DNA from: DAOTVD01 sp034437075
Lineage (GTDB): Bacteria; Chloroflexota; Anaerolineae; Aggregatilineales; J027
Direction of reading: 5' to 3'
Length of the DNA stretch: 9,005 nt
Assembly (NCBI GenBank): GCA_034437075.1
Contig: DAOTVD010000056.1
Span: forward strand, 1-9,005
In this document: one piece after another, positions 1 to 5,228 of the stretch
Numbering within the stretch: position 1 is the first letter of the stretch
Layout: each line of letters opens with the position of its first letter
Notes under the pieces: model-generated
Database searches by the model: none
The model's input: the letters and a program-made list of their open reading frames with translations, nothing else
Told to the model about the DNA's origin: nothing
Position numbers and translations under genes: made by a program

Positions 1-254
1 CCTACCAGATTGACGATACCGTCGAGTTGGCCGTATTCATCAGTCGCGGTTTTCACGATGCCTTCAATGGTATCAATATCGGTTGCGTCCAGCGGATGGG
101 GTGTGGCATGTGTCTCGTCTGCCAGTGCTGTCAGCTTTTCTGCGTCGCGGGCGCCGATAATTAATTGGGCGCCTTGCGCGGCCAGTTGGCGCGTGAGGAC
201 GCTGCCGATACCGCCCGTAGCGCCGATAATGACATAGGTAGAGGGTTGGGTCAT
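1..254 (-). CDS. Short-chain dehydrogenase/reductase (SDR), N-terminal part, cut by the left window edge
   Basis: An open frame starts at ATG 254..252 and runs off the left edge after 84 full codons. The protein opens with a Rossmann fold: a beta strand, then the glycine-rich turn G11-A-T-G-G-I-G17 (the SDR TGxxxGxG site with Ile in place of the first Thr). It goes on to GAR at 34-36, where an Arg after the second strand usually favours NADP(H), then a Leu-Asp pair at 55-56, and VN at 81-82 in the NNAG-like position just at the edge. A GGAG ribosome binding site (261-264 on the plus strand) lies 6 nt before the ATG, which supports this start. SDRs are usually 230-280 residues, so about two thirds of the gene, including the catalytic Tyr-Lys, lies outside the window. 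The substrate cannot be told. It follows the lipid kinase on the same strand after 75 nt and could be read from the same transcript. Confidence 0.85.
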   Translation of the reverse strand, partial: MTQPSTYVIIGATGGIGSVLTRQLAAQGAQLIIGARDAEKLTALADETHATPHPLDATDIDTIEGIVKTATDEYGQLDGIVNLV

Positions 255-262
255 GGGGGTCT

Positions 263-311
263 CCGTGTGTGTGCATCTGGTATCTGCCCTAATGTTTCGC
301 AGCACACACGG
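263..311 (-). promoter_or_regulatory. Inverted repeat in the leader of the SDR gene, overlapping its ribosome binding site
   Basis: In the minus-strand transcript, CCGTGTGTG (311..303) can pair over 9 bases without mismatch with CACACACGG (271..263), closing a loop of about 31 nt. The last two G residues of the right arm (264 and 263) are also the first two of the GGAG ribosome binding site of the SDR gene. The fold would therefore partly mask the start site. There is no T-run, so it does not look like an intrinsic terminator for the upstream kinase. A regulatory role is inference only; the arms are simple TG/CA runs and could be fortuitous. Confidence 0.35.
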
Positions 312-329
312 CGGGATGGCAAGGCTTCT

Positions 330-1292
330 TTAGCGTTTTCTCATGCGCAAGGGCGTGATGAAGGCCGCTTTGCCGGGATAATTGTTGACGACCAGTGGCG
401 TGTTTTGTTCTAGGCATTCGCCATCGACCTGGCAGCGCTGGGGCGGGTCGGCATCAATGCGTACGCGATGCTTGACCGGAAAGGTCGTCACGATGTCGCG
501 CGCTTCTAGGGCTGCTGAGCCGACCATATGCGGCAAGTTCGCCAGAAGCTTCTGAGGATGTACCACGCCGGCATGTAGCACCCCATCATCGGGCGCGATG
601 TCGCGGCTGAGCACAAAATCTACCCAGTTGACCATGCGGCTGGTGGCCGCCACAAAAGCCGTGATGCCCTGTAATTGAACGGGGGGCAGGTCATCAATCG
701 TCAGGGTGAACGTCACAGGCTCGGCTTTGATGAGCTCGCGCACAGCGGGCATGGCGTAAGCAAGCGTCCCCAAACGCTTTTTGGTCGCCGGGTCCATATT
801 GGCCAATGTGGCGGCTTCGTGCCCGGTTGAGGCTCGTAATGCAAAGAACTGGCCGCTGGGTTCCAGGTGTCCGATGTCCCACCAACGCCGCCACCCGGTG
901 CGGAAGGCTTGCCGCAAGGCGGGCAGAATCCGGCGCGGCATGTCCAGGTCATTGGCTACGATATTCCCCGTGCCAATGGGTAACATACAAATCGGGATCG
1001 CCGGGCCAGTGCTGAGCATCTCGGTCAGGGTTTCCATTAAAGTGCCATCCCCACCGGCTACGATAAGGCGGTCGGCGTAAGTTGCACGCGCATAATCCAG
1101 GGCCGCGCGATGCCCGGTCAGGTCAGGAGATGTCGCGAAGACGGTCACATCGGCGGGCCAGTGGCGTTGGCGCAGCACGTCGATAACGCGCTGCCCGGTG
1201 CCAATTCCGGAGGCGGGATTGACGAGCGCGACGACCCGCTCGGGGGCGGGATCATATTCCAGGGTGCGTTGTTGGATGCGTTGTATAGTCAT
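330..1292 (-). CDS. Diacylglycerol-kinase family lipid kinase (YegS/DagK-like)
   Basis: The protein matches the DAGK catalytic-domain family, cytoplasmic or membrane-surface enzymes that transfer phosphate from ATP to a lipid hydroxyl such as diacylglycerol. Numbering from the upstream in-frame GTG at 1298, the visible motifs are NPASG (27-31), the nucleotide-binding GGDGT (82-86), PIGTGN (107-112), and VDGE near the C-terminus (291-294), which matches the conserved (D)GE of the C-terminal beta-sandwich. The length of 320-322 residues is normal for the bacterial family (about 290-330). I see no transmembrane segment. The start is uncertain: ATG 1292..1290 is chosen over the GTG two codons upstream, but neither has a clear ribosome binding site. 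The leader is short if the promoter at 1324-1351 is used. The lipid substrate is unknown; sphingosine, phosphatidylglycerol or undecaprenol-type acceptors are possible in this family. Confidence 0.9.
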   Translation of the reverse strand: MTIQRIQQRTLEYDPAPERVVALVNPASGIGTGQRVIDVLRQRHWPADVTVFATSPDLTGHRAALDYARATYADRLIVAGGDGTLMETLTEMLSTGPAIPICMLPIGTGNIVANDLDMPRRILPALRQAFRTGWRRWWDIGHLEPSGQFFALRASTGHEAATLANMDPATKKRLGTLAYAMPAVRELIKAEPVTFTLTIDDLPPVQLQGITAFVAATSRMVNWVDFVLSRDIAPDDGVLHAGVVHPQKLLANLPHMVGSAALEARDIVTTFPVKHRVRIDADPPQRCQVDGECLEQNTPLVVNNYPGKAAFITPLRMRKR

Positions 1293-1323
1293 AGGCACAT
1301 TCTGGTAAATGAAATTTAATTGT

Positions 1324-1351
1324 ATTATAGCGAAAACGTTTTATAAGTAAA
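1324..1351 (-). promoter_or_regulatory. Sigma-70-type promoter of the lipid kinase gene
   Basis: On the minus strand a perfect -10 box TATAAT lies at 1329..1324. A -35-like TTTACT (4 of 6 matches to TTGACA) lies at 1351..1346, with a 16-bp spacer. Transcription would begin near 1317, about 25 nt before the ATG at 1292. Confidence 0.6.
1333..1342. promoter_or_regulatory. Palindrome AAAACGTTTT between the -35 and -10 boxes (possible operator)
   Basis: A perfect 10-bp palindrome centred on CpG occupies the spacer of the lipid kinase promoter. Its AAACGTTT core resembles LacI/PurR-family operators, and a repressor bound here would block RNA polymerase. The symmetry does not extend into the flanking bases, so it is a candidate only. 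Confidence 0.3.
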
Positions 1352-1352
1352 A

Positions 1353-1372
1353 TATCCTTAAGTTATCCTTAA
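1353..1372 (-). repeat. Two 9-bp direct repeats TTAAGGATA, 11 bp apart, upstream of the kinase -35
   Basis: On the minus strand TTAAGGATA occurs at 1372..1364 and again at 1361..1353, separated by AC. The 11-bp period is one helical turn, and the pair sits directly upstream of the -35 box. This is the usual place and spacing for a dimeric activator such as an OmpR/PhoB-type response regulator. The regulator is not identified. Confidence 0.45.
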
Positions 1373-1386
1373 TGTTTATGGTGGCT

Positions 1387-1407
1387 TGTCAGAGGGTATG
1401 ACATGTC
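1387..1407. promoter_or_regulatory. Overlapping palindromes in the kinase-hsp20 divergent region
   Basis: TGTCA at 1387-1391 and TGACA at 1399-1403 form an inverted repeat with a 7-bp spacer. The second arm overlaps the perfect 8-bp palindrome GACATGTC (1400-1407). Its place between two divergent genes makes a repressor site plausible, but the arms are short. Confidence 0.25.
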
Positions 1408-1453
1408 CCAATTCGCGCCTCCGAGCTCTGATGGTCTTCTAAAACTGTTTGAT

Positions 1454-1469
1454 GCAACTTTTATGTTGC
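1454..1469. promoter_or_regulatory. Inverted repeat GCAAC-N6-GTTGC upstream of hsp20
   Basis: Perfect 5-bp arms flank TTTTAT. The repeat ends one base before a TTGACG hexamer (1471-1476) that could be the -35 box of the hsp20 promoter. The only nearby -10-like sequence, CATACT at 1497-1502, is 20 bp away, so the promoter itself is not well defined. No CIRCE element (TTAGCACTC-N9-GAGTGCTAA) is present. Confidence 0.25.
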
Positions 1470-1566
1470 GTTGACGCGGCTCATACACACAGCGGGCATA
1501 CTATGGACAGTTGAGCAAACATACCTTGTGACGTAAAGAATCGAGCTTCATGAGGAGGATATAACC

Positions 1567-2040
1567 ATGAATAACCTAACCCGTTGGAATCCGAATTCTG
1601 AATTTGCTGCGCTGCGCAGCATGATGGATCGTTTCTTTGAGGATGTGCAGACGCACTGGCCCGCCGAATGGCAGCGCGGCGCCACCCCAGCTATGGACAT
1701 TATCGACCATGGCGACTATGTGGAACTCCATGCGGACTTGCCCGGCGTGAATCCCGACGATGTAGACATCGAATTCAAAAGCGGTGCGCTGACCATCAGC
1801 GCGGAGATCAACCGCGAAGCGCAAGACGACGACCGCAACTACACCCGCCGCGAGCGCTTCAGCGGCAGCTATCGCCGTACGCTCAGCGTTCCCGACACAC
1901 TGGACGTAGCCAATGCCGACGCGAATTTCGAAAACGGCGTGCTCGTGCTGCGCATCCCGCGCAAGCCGGAAAGTAAGCCGATGCGCATTGCCATCGGCAA
2001 TGGCAAACGCGGTTTGCTGGGCGGCAAAAGCAACAACTAA
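1567..2040 (+). CDS. hsp20: Hsp20/alpha-crystallin small heat-shock protein
   Basis: This is an ATP-independent cytoplasmic holdase that binds unfolding proteins and passes them to DnaK/ClpB-type refolding systems. The 157 residues are typical of class A bacterial small heat-shock proteins. A short N-terminal arm (1-38, with LTRWNP at 4-9) is followed by the alpha-crystallin domain (about 40-133). Within it are ADLPGV at 56-61, the RRERFSGSYRR strand region at 94-104, and the hallmark N-G-V-L at 123-126 followed by LRIP at 128-131. The C-terminal tail has I141-A-I143, the I/V-x-I/V anchor used for oligomer assembly. The ATG at 1567 has a strong GAGGAGG site at 1552-1558, 8 nt upstream. The gene is monocistronic: divergent from the lipid kinase and closed by a strong terminator. 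Heat or stress induction is likely from the family, but no known heat-shock operator is visible. Confidence 0.96.
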   Translation: MNNLTRWNPNSEFAALRSMMDRFFEDVQTHWPAEWQRGATPAMDIIDHGDYVELHADLPGVNPDDVDIEFKSGALTISAEINREAQDDDRNYTRRERFSGSYRRTLSVPDTLDVANADANFENGVLVLRIPRKPESKPMRIAIGNGKRGLLGGKSNN

Positions 2041-2062
2041 CCCTTTCATATGCTGATTATCG

Positions 2063-2093
2063 TGCGCGTATCGTCTACGATGCGCGCATTTTT
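2063..2093 (+). terminator. Rho-independent terminator after hsp20
   Basis: An 11-bp stem pairs 2063-2073 with 2078-2088, with a single G-T wobble (2069/2082), and closes a 4-nt TCTA loop. It is GC-rich (TGCGCG/CGCGCA) and followed directly by TTTTT at 2089-2093. It starts 22 nt after the hsp20 stop codon. Confidence 0.92.
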
Positions 2094-2110
2094 GATTCCC
2101 CGCTATGCGC

Positions 2111-2116
2111 TATAGT
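2111..2116 (+). promoter_or_regulatory. Possible -10 box of the hydrolase gene
   Basis: TATAGT differs from TATAAT at one base and lies 36 nt before the hydrolase ATG, just past the hsp20 terminator. No good -35 hexamer stands at the right distance; TTGATT at 2092-2097 is only 13 bp away. Confidence 0.3.
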
Positions 2117-2152
2117 TGGTAACAGACTTGCTGAGCAAAATAAGGAAAACAC

Positions 2153-3100
2153 ATGCGACACTTCATCCTCTTGTTGTTTTTTTGCATCTCCTTGGTCGGT
2201 GCTGCTCTGGCTCAGACGACCGATGATCCCTACACGGGGCTGCGCATCGCGGAGCTACGCGCGCGCGAATACGGCGCCGGATCGCTGGTCATTACGGACA
2301 CATTTGAGCGCAATGCGGATTTCACGCGCTATATCGTGAATTACCCCAGCGACGGTTATGATGTCGACGGCTTTATGAACGTCCCGGCGGGGGAAGGGCC
2401 GTTCCCGGTGGTGATTGTGGTGCATGGCTACGTGCCGCCGCGCAGTTATCAGACGCTCAGCTATACCACGCGCTACGCGGATGATCTGGCGCGGGCCGGG
2501 TTTGTGGTGTTGCAGCCGAATTTACGGGGGCATTTTCCCTCGGCGGCCATCACGGATGATGGGCTGTTTAGTCGGGTAGGCTATGCGGTGGATGTCTTGA
2601 ATCTGATGGGGCTGATACAACAGCAGGGCGGCCAACCGGGCCCACTTCAAGCTGCTGATCCGCAGCATGTCGGCTTGTGGGGGCATAGTATGGGCGGGGG
2701 AATTGTGCTGCGCGTGTTGACTGTCAGCAACGATGTTGATGCGGCGGTGGTTTATGGCAGCATGAGCGCCGACGAGCGCTTGAATTACGAACGCATCCGC
2801 GATTTTTGGACGAATGGCCAGGAAGGCAACGCCGAACTCGCCACCGCATCGGGCACCCTGCGCCAGATTTCGCCCATTCATTACCTGGCGGACATCACCG
2901 CCCCGATGCAGATTCATCATGGCGACGCCGACGCCGATGTGCCCGTCGCTTGGTCGATTGATTTATGTGAACGGTTAACCGCTTTGCAACAAGCGCCGGG
3001 CTGTTATTTGTATGAAGGGCAAGGGCATATTCTGCGCGGCGACACGGATCGGTATTTTCAAGACCAGGTACGCGCCTTTTTTGCCGAGCATTTGCGCTAG
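2153..3100 (+). CDS. Secreted alpha/beta hydrolase (prolyl oligopeptidase / dienelactone hydrolase-like)
   Basis: The protein has a clear Sec signal peptide: a short basic start, a hydrophobic core (about 4-17) and an A-L-A/Q cleavage site after residue 20. The mature part is one alpha/beta-hydrolase domain. HGY at 91-93 provides the oxyanion-hole region. The nucleophile elbow is GHSMGG at 177-182, with Ser179. The acid is Asp260 in HGDADADVP (256-264), and the base is His292 in GQGH (289-292). The length (315 residues) fits single-domain S9-like esterases or peptidases. Cutinase-, acetylxylan-esterase- or dipeptidase-type activity cannot be told apart from sequence alone. AAGGA at 2142-2146, 6 nt before the ATG, supports the start. 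The gene follows the hsp20 terminator, so it must have its own promoter. Its stop codon overlaps that of trmB on the other strand. Confidence 0.9.
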   Translation: MRHFILLLFFCISLVGAALAQTTDDPYTGLRIAELRAREYGAGSLVITDTFERNADFTRYIVNYPSDGYDVDGFMNVPAGEGPFPVVIVVHGYVPPRSYQTLSYTTRYADDLARAGFVVLQPNLRGHFPSAAITDDGLFSRVGYAVDVLNLMGLIQQQGGQPGPLQAADPQHVGLWGHSMGGGIVLRVLTVSNDVDAAVVYGSMSADERLNYERIRDFWTNGQEGNAELATASGTLRQISPIHYLADITAPMQIHHGDADADVPVAWSIDLCERLTALQQAPGCYLYEGQGHILRGDTDRYFQDQVRAFFAEHLR

Positions 3101-4119
3101 TCCGCGTCTGGGGGGCGTAGTGTGTGTTGGATGATGTGCGCTTCGGGGTGCAGGCTCACCAACCAATCCACCAAGAGCCGGACGGCATCGTGCAGGCCCG
3201 CTGTGGCTCGTGGATAGCCGACCGCGCCCGCACCCAATCCCCATTCGCCGCTGGCGTGGCGTAAGAGCTTGAGCATCAAGCGCTGGCTGAATAGCGGTTC
3301 TTCGATCACCGTTTCGAACATCAGCACCGCTTGGTCGGGTTCTTGGTACACATGCATCACTTTGCTGATGCGCTCGCCCTGGCGGGTTTGCAGGCTGTGC
3401 GGTTCGAAGGCCGCGCCGATGGCGTCTGCGTCTAAGGGCAGGTGCAACGTGGCATTGGGCATAGCGAGTTCCTCGTATACAGGTAAGGCGGGCAGGGGTT
3501 TGGCATCGCGCACATAACGAAAATAATGGCAGGGGCGGCCCTCGCGCAGGGCTTTACGTTCGTAATGCGTGAGCACGCCGCCCTCGCGCTGGCTCATCCA
3601 GGGCGTGGGGTAAGCGTTGCGCAGGCCGGGTGTGCGGGCCAACGCCAGGCCGATTTCGCCCGCGTATTGCGCGATGTCCGTCGCGATGTATACATCGCCG
3701 CCTGGTTGCAAGCGCGTGGCCAGCGTTGCCAAAAATTCGGGCGTGATGAGGCGGCGCTTGCGATGGCGTTTTTTGTGCCAGGGGTCTGAAAAATTGATGT
3801 AAACGCGCGCCAGGCTGGCGGGTTCGAACAGACAATGCAGCGCCATTAAGCCCTCACCGTTTACCAGACGGATATTGGGCAGTGATTGCTTTTGTAGCGT
3901 TTCTTCGGCCCAGGCCAGCGGCGCATGCGCACGCTCTAGCCCGATGAGATTCCAGCCGGGATGTTGGCGCGCCAGGTCGGTCAGAAAGCGGGCATGGCCA
4001 AAGCCAATTTCGAGCACGAGCGGCGCGGTGCGCCCGAAAACGTGCGGCCAGTCCGGCGGCCAGGGGAGCGCCAGCGCGTGCAGGCTGAGTTGGTCGGGGT
4101 GTGGGGCAGGAACAATCAT
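3097..4119 (-). CDS. trmB: tRNA (guanine-N7-)-methyltransferase TrmB with a C-terminal extension
   Basis: TrmB uses S-adenosylmethionine to make m7G at position 46 in the variable loop of tRNAs. The Rossmann-type methyltransferase core covers about residues 30-205. It holds the SAM-binding EIGFG (37-41), the acidic GLE at 60-62, and the TrmB signature NFSDPWHKKRH (109-119) with Asp112, followed by the basic stretch RKRR (120-123) and T-x-Y-E-x-K at 184-189. Typical mesophilic TrmB has about 210-240 residues. This one has 340, and the last 120 or so form an extra domain of unknown function with no low-complexity sequence. Longer TrmB proteins with a C-terminal region are known from thermophiles such as Aquifex; whether this tail is related is not established here. 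The ATG at 4119 lies 15 nt after the stop of the acetyltransferase gene and has only a weak GGCGG upstream, so translation may be coupled. Its stop overlaps the hydrolase stop on the other strand. Confidence 0.95.
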   Translation of the reverse strand: MIVPAPHPDQLSLHALALPWPPDWPHVFGRTAPLVLEIGFGHARFLTDLARQHPGWNLIGLERAHAPLAWAEETLQKQSLPNIRLVNGEGLMALHCLFEPASLARVYINFSDPWHKKRHRKRRLITPEFLATLATRLQPGGDVYIATDIAQYAGEIGLALARTPGLRNAYPTPWMSQREGGVLTHYERKALREGRPCHYFRYVRDAKPLPALPVYEELAMPNATLHLPLDADAIGAAFEPHSLQTRQGERISKVMHVYQEPDQAVLMFETVIEEPLFSQRLMLKLLRHASGEWGLGAGAVGYPRATAGLHDAVRLLVDWLVSLHPEAHIIQHTLRPPDAD

Positions 4120-4134
4120 GCCGCCAGTGTACGG

Positions 4135-5106
4135 TCAGATGTCACGCGGGTCAAGATACACCAGGCCCTCCCAGGTTGGCTGGTCGGTGTCTTCGAATGG
4201 TTTATACATCAGCCAATAATCGGTCTGGTAGCTCATGTCATCAAAAATAAAAGCAGGCAAGGTCTCGTTGCGGTCGATGAGCCAGGTCAGTTTATTGACG
4301 TTGTTCGTAACGGCATCGTCGCGCACCCAGTCGAACAAATCTTTGAGTAGGGCTGGGTGTTCCAGGCCAATGACATCGAAAATTTGCAAATTGCGCCCCA
4401 AGCGTTCGACGTCGCTCTCTGTTTGGGGCCAGGGCGCTTCGGCAGGTATTTTGAGGTAAATCTTGGATTGGTTGTAGACGCTCAGGCCGGCGTGATTCCC
4501 GGAATCGTCGTCCAATGTCCAGCGCTGAAAATCCAGGTGTTGCACGCGCTGGGCCACATGCGGCACGTACAGATCGCGACCATCGAAGGTATGCAGCAGG
4601 GGTTCGTCGGTTTTGGGGTTTTTGCGGCAATGTGGCTCATATTGGGGCGGGATGATGAGCGGGTAGGGCTGGAATTGCGCGTATAAAATGATGCGGATTT
4701 TCTGGTAGCCCGATTTTTGCACCATGCCCATAGAAGCTTGGTTGGTGGTCACGATGAGGCTATAAACCCCTACGGCGCCTTTGTCTCTGGCCCATTTTAG
4801 CTTTTCTTCTACCAAGGCATGGCCCACACCTTGGCGGCGATATTCCGGCGCGACGCGCGTATCAAAACTATAGGCTATCTTGGTGCGACTGTTGCCAATT
4901 AGCGTATCTTTGACGATGATGCTCGTCACGCCGATGATTTGGCCACGGTCTTCCGCCACGAGGGTGCAATGGTTGCTATACAGTTCGGCTCGGTCGATGA
5001 AACGGCGGCGAAAATGCACAAAAGGCTGTGGAAAGCCGCGCGCCGAGCGTTGTTCAATGGCCATCAGATGCGGATCGTCTGCGGCTGTATAGGGACGTAT
5101 TTCCAT
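4135..5106 (-). CDS. GNAT-family N-acetyltransferase with a HOOKLESS1-like C-terminal domain
   Basis: Residues 1-140 form a GNAT acetyl-CoA-dependent acyltransferase domain. Motif A is TRVAPEYRRQGVG (83-95), with the CoA-pyrophosphate-binding R-R-Q-G-V-G at 90-95. N122-Q-A-S125 and K131-S-G-Y134 fit motif B. The protein has 323 residues, against about 150-180 for a simple GNAT, so roughly half is a second domain (about 145-323). That half includes LSVYN (208-212) and ends with LVYLDPRDI (315-323). From memory, plant HOOKLESS1-type acetyltransferases have the same layout and a similar LSVWN segment and VDPREF end; this recall was not checked by alignment. The acyl acceptor is unknown. The ATG at 5106 has no clear ribosome binding site. 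The gene is 15 nt upstream of trmB and probably co-transcribed with it, which might hint at a tRNA or translation link, though co-location alone is weak evidence. Confidence 0.88.
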   Translation of the reverse strand: MEIRPYTAADDPHLMAIEQRSARGFPQPFVHFRRRFIDRAELYSNHCTLVAEDRGQIIGVTSIIVKDTLIGNSRTKIAYSFDTRVAPEYRRQGVGHALVEEKLKWARDKGAVGVYSLIVTTNQASMGMVQKSGYQKIRIILYAQFQPYPLIIPPQYEPHCRKNPKTDEPLLHTFDGRDLYVPHVAQRVQHLDFQRWTLDDDSGNHAGLSVYNQSKIYLKIPAEAPWPQTESDVERLGRNLQIFDVIGLEHPALLKDLFDWVRDDAVTNNVNKLTWLIDRNETLPAFIFDDMSYQTDYWLMYKPFEDTDQPTWEGLVYLDPRDI

Positions 5107-5145
5107 AAAACGTCAATGCTTCTTAGCTGTAAATTAAGCCTATCA

Positions 5146-5163
5146 CAATTTGAATAAAAATTG
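5146..5163. promoter_or_regulatory. Inverted repeat CAATTT-N6-AAATTG in the acetyltransferase/GH2 divergent region
   Basis: Perfect 6-bp arms lie 40-57 bp upstream of the acetyltransferase ATG and about 66 bp upstream of the first possible GH2-like start. It is a candidate operator for one or both divergent genes. The region is AT-rich, so a chance palindrome is possible. Confidence 0.25.
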
Positions 5164-5188
5164 CGCCATGTCTTGGTTGGAAAACCGT

Positions 5189-5218
5189 TTGCATTTCGGG
5201 TTATTCGCTGTCTATAGT
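5189..5218 (+). promoter_or_regulatory. Possible promoter of the GH2-like gene
   Basis: TATAGT at 5213-5218 (5 of 6 matches to TATAAT) follows TTGCAT at 5189-5194 after an 18-bp spacer. Transcription would start near 5225. That is only a few bases before the first ATG at 5229 and favours one of the ATG codons at 5250-5258. Confidence 0.4.
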
Positions 5219-5228
5219 TGAGGGAAGT

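Noticed and set aside
1471..1502. TTGACG ... CATACT as a firm hsp20 promoter
   Set aside because: The 20-bp spacer is too long for a standard sigma-70 promoter and the -10 has only 4 of 6 matches, so it is mentioned only as a possibility.
1511..1520. TTGAGC near hsp20 as an HspR (HAIR) half-site
   Set aside because: Only one degenerate half is present and the matching inverted ACTCAAG arm is missing.
1576..2049. A 157-codon open frame on the minus strand lying opposite almost all of hsp20
   Set aside because: It lies opposite a gene with full family motifs, has no recognisable domain, and its hydrophobic Ala/Val-rich translation is what the complement of GC-rich codons gives.
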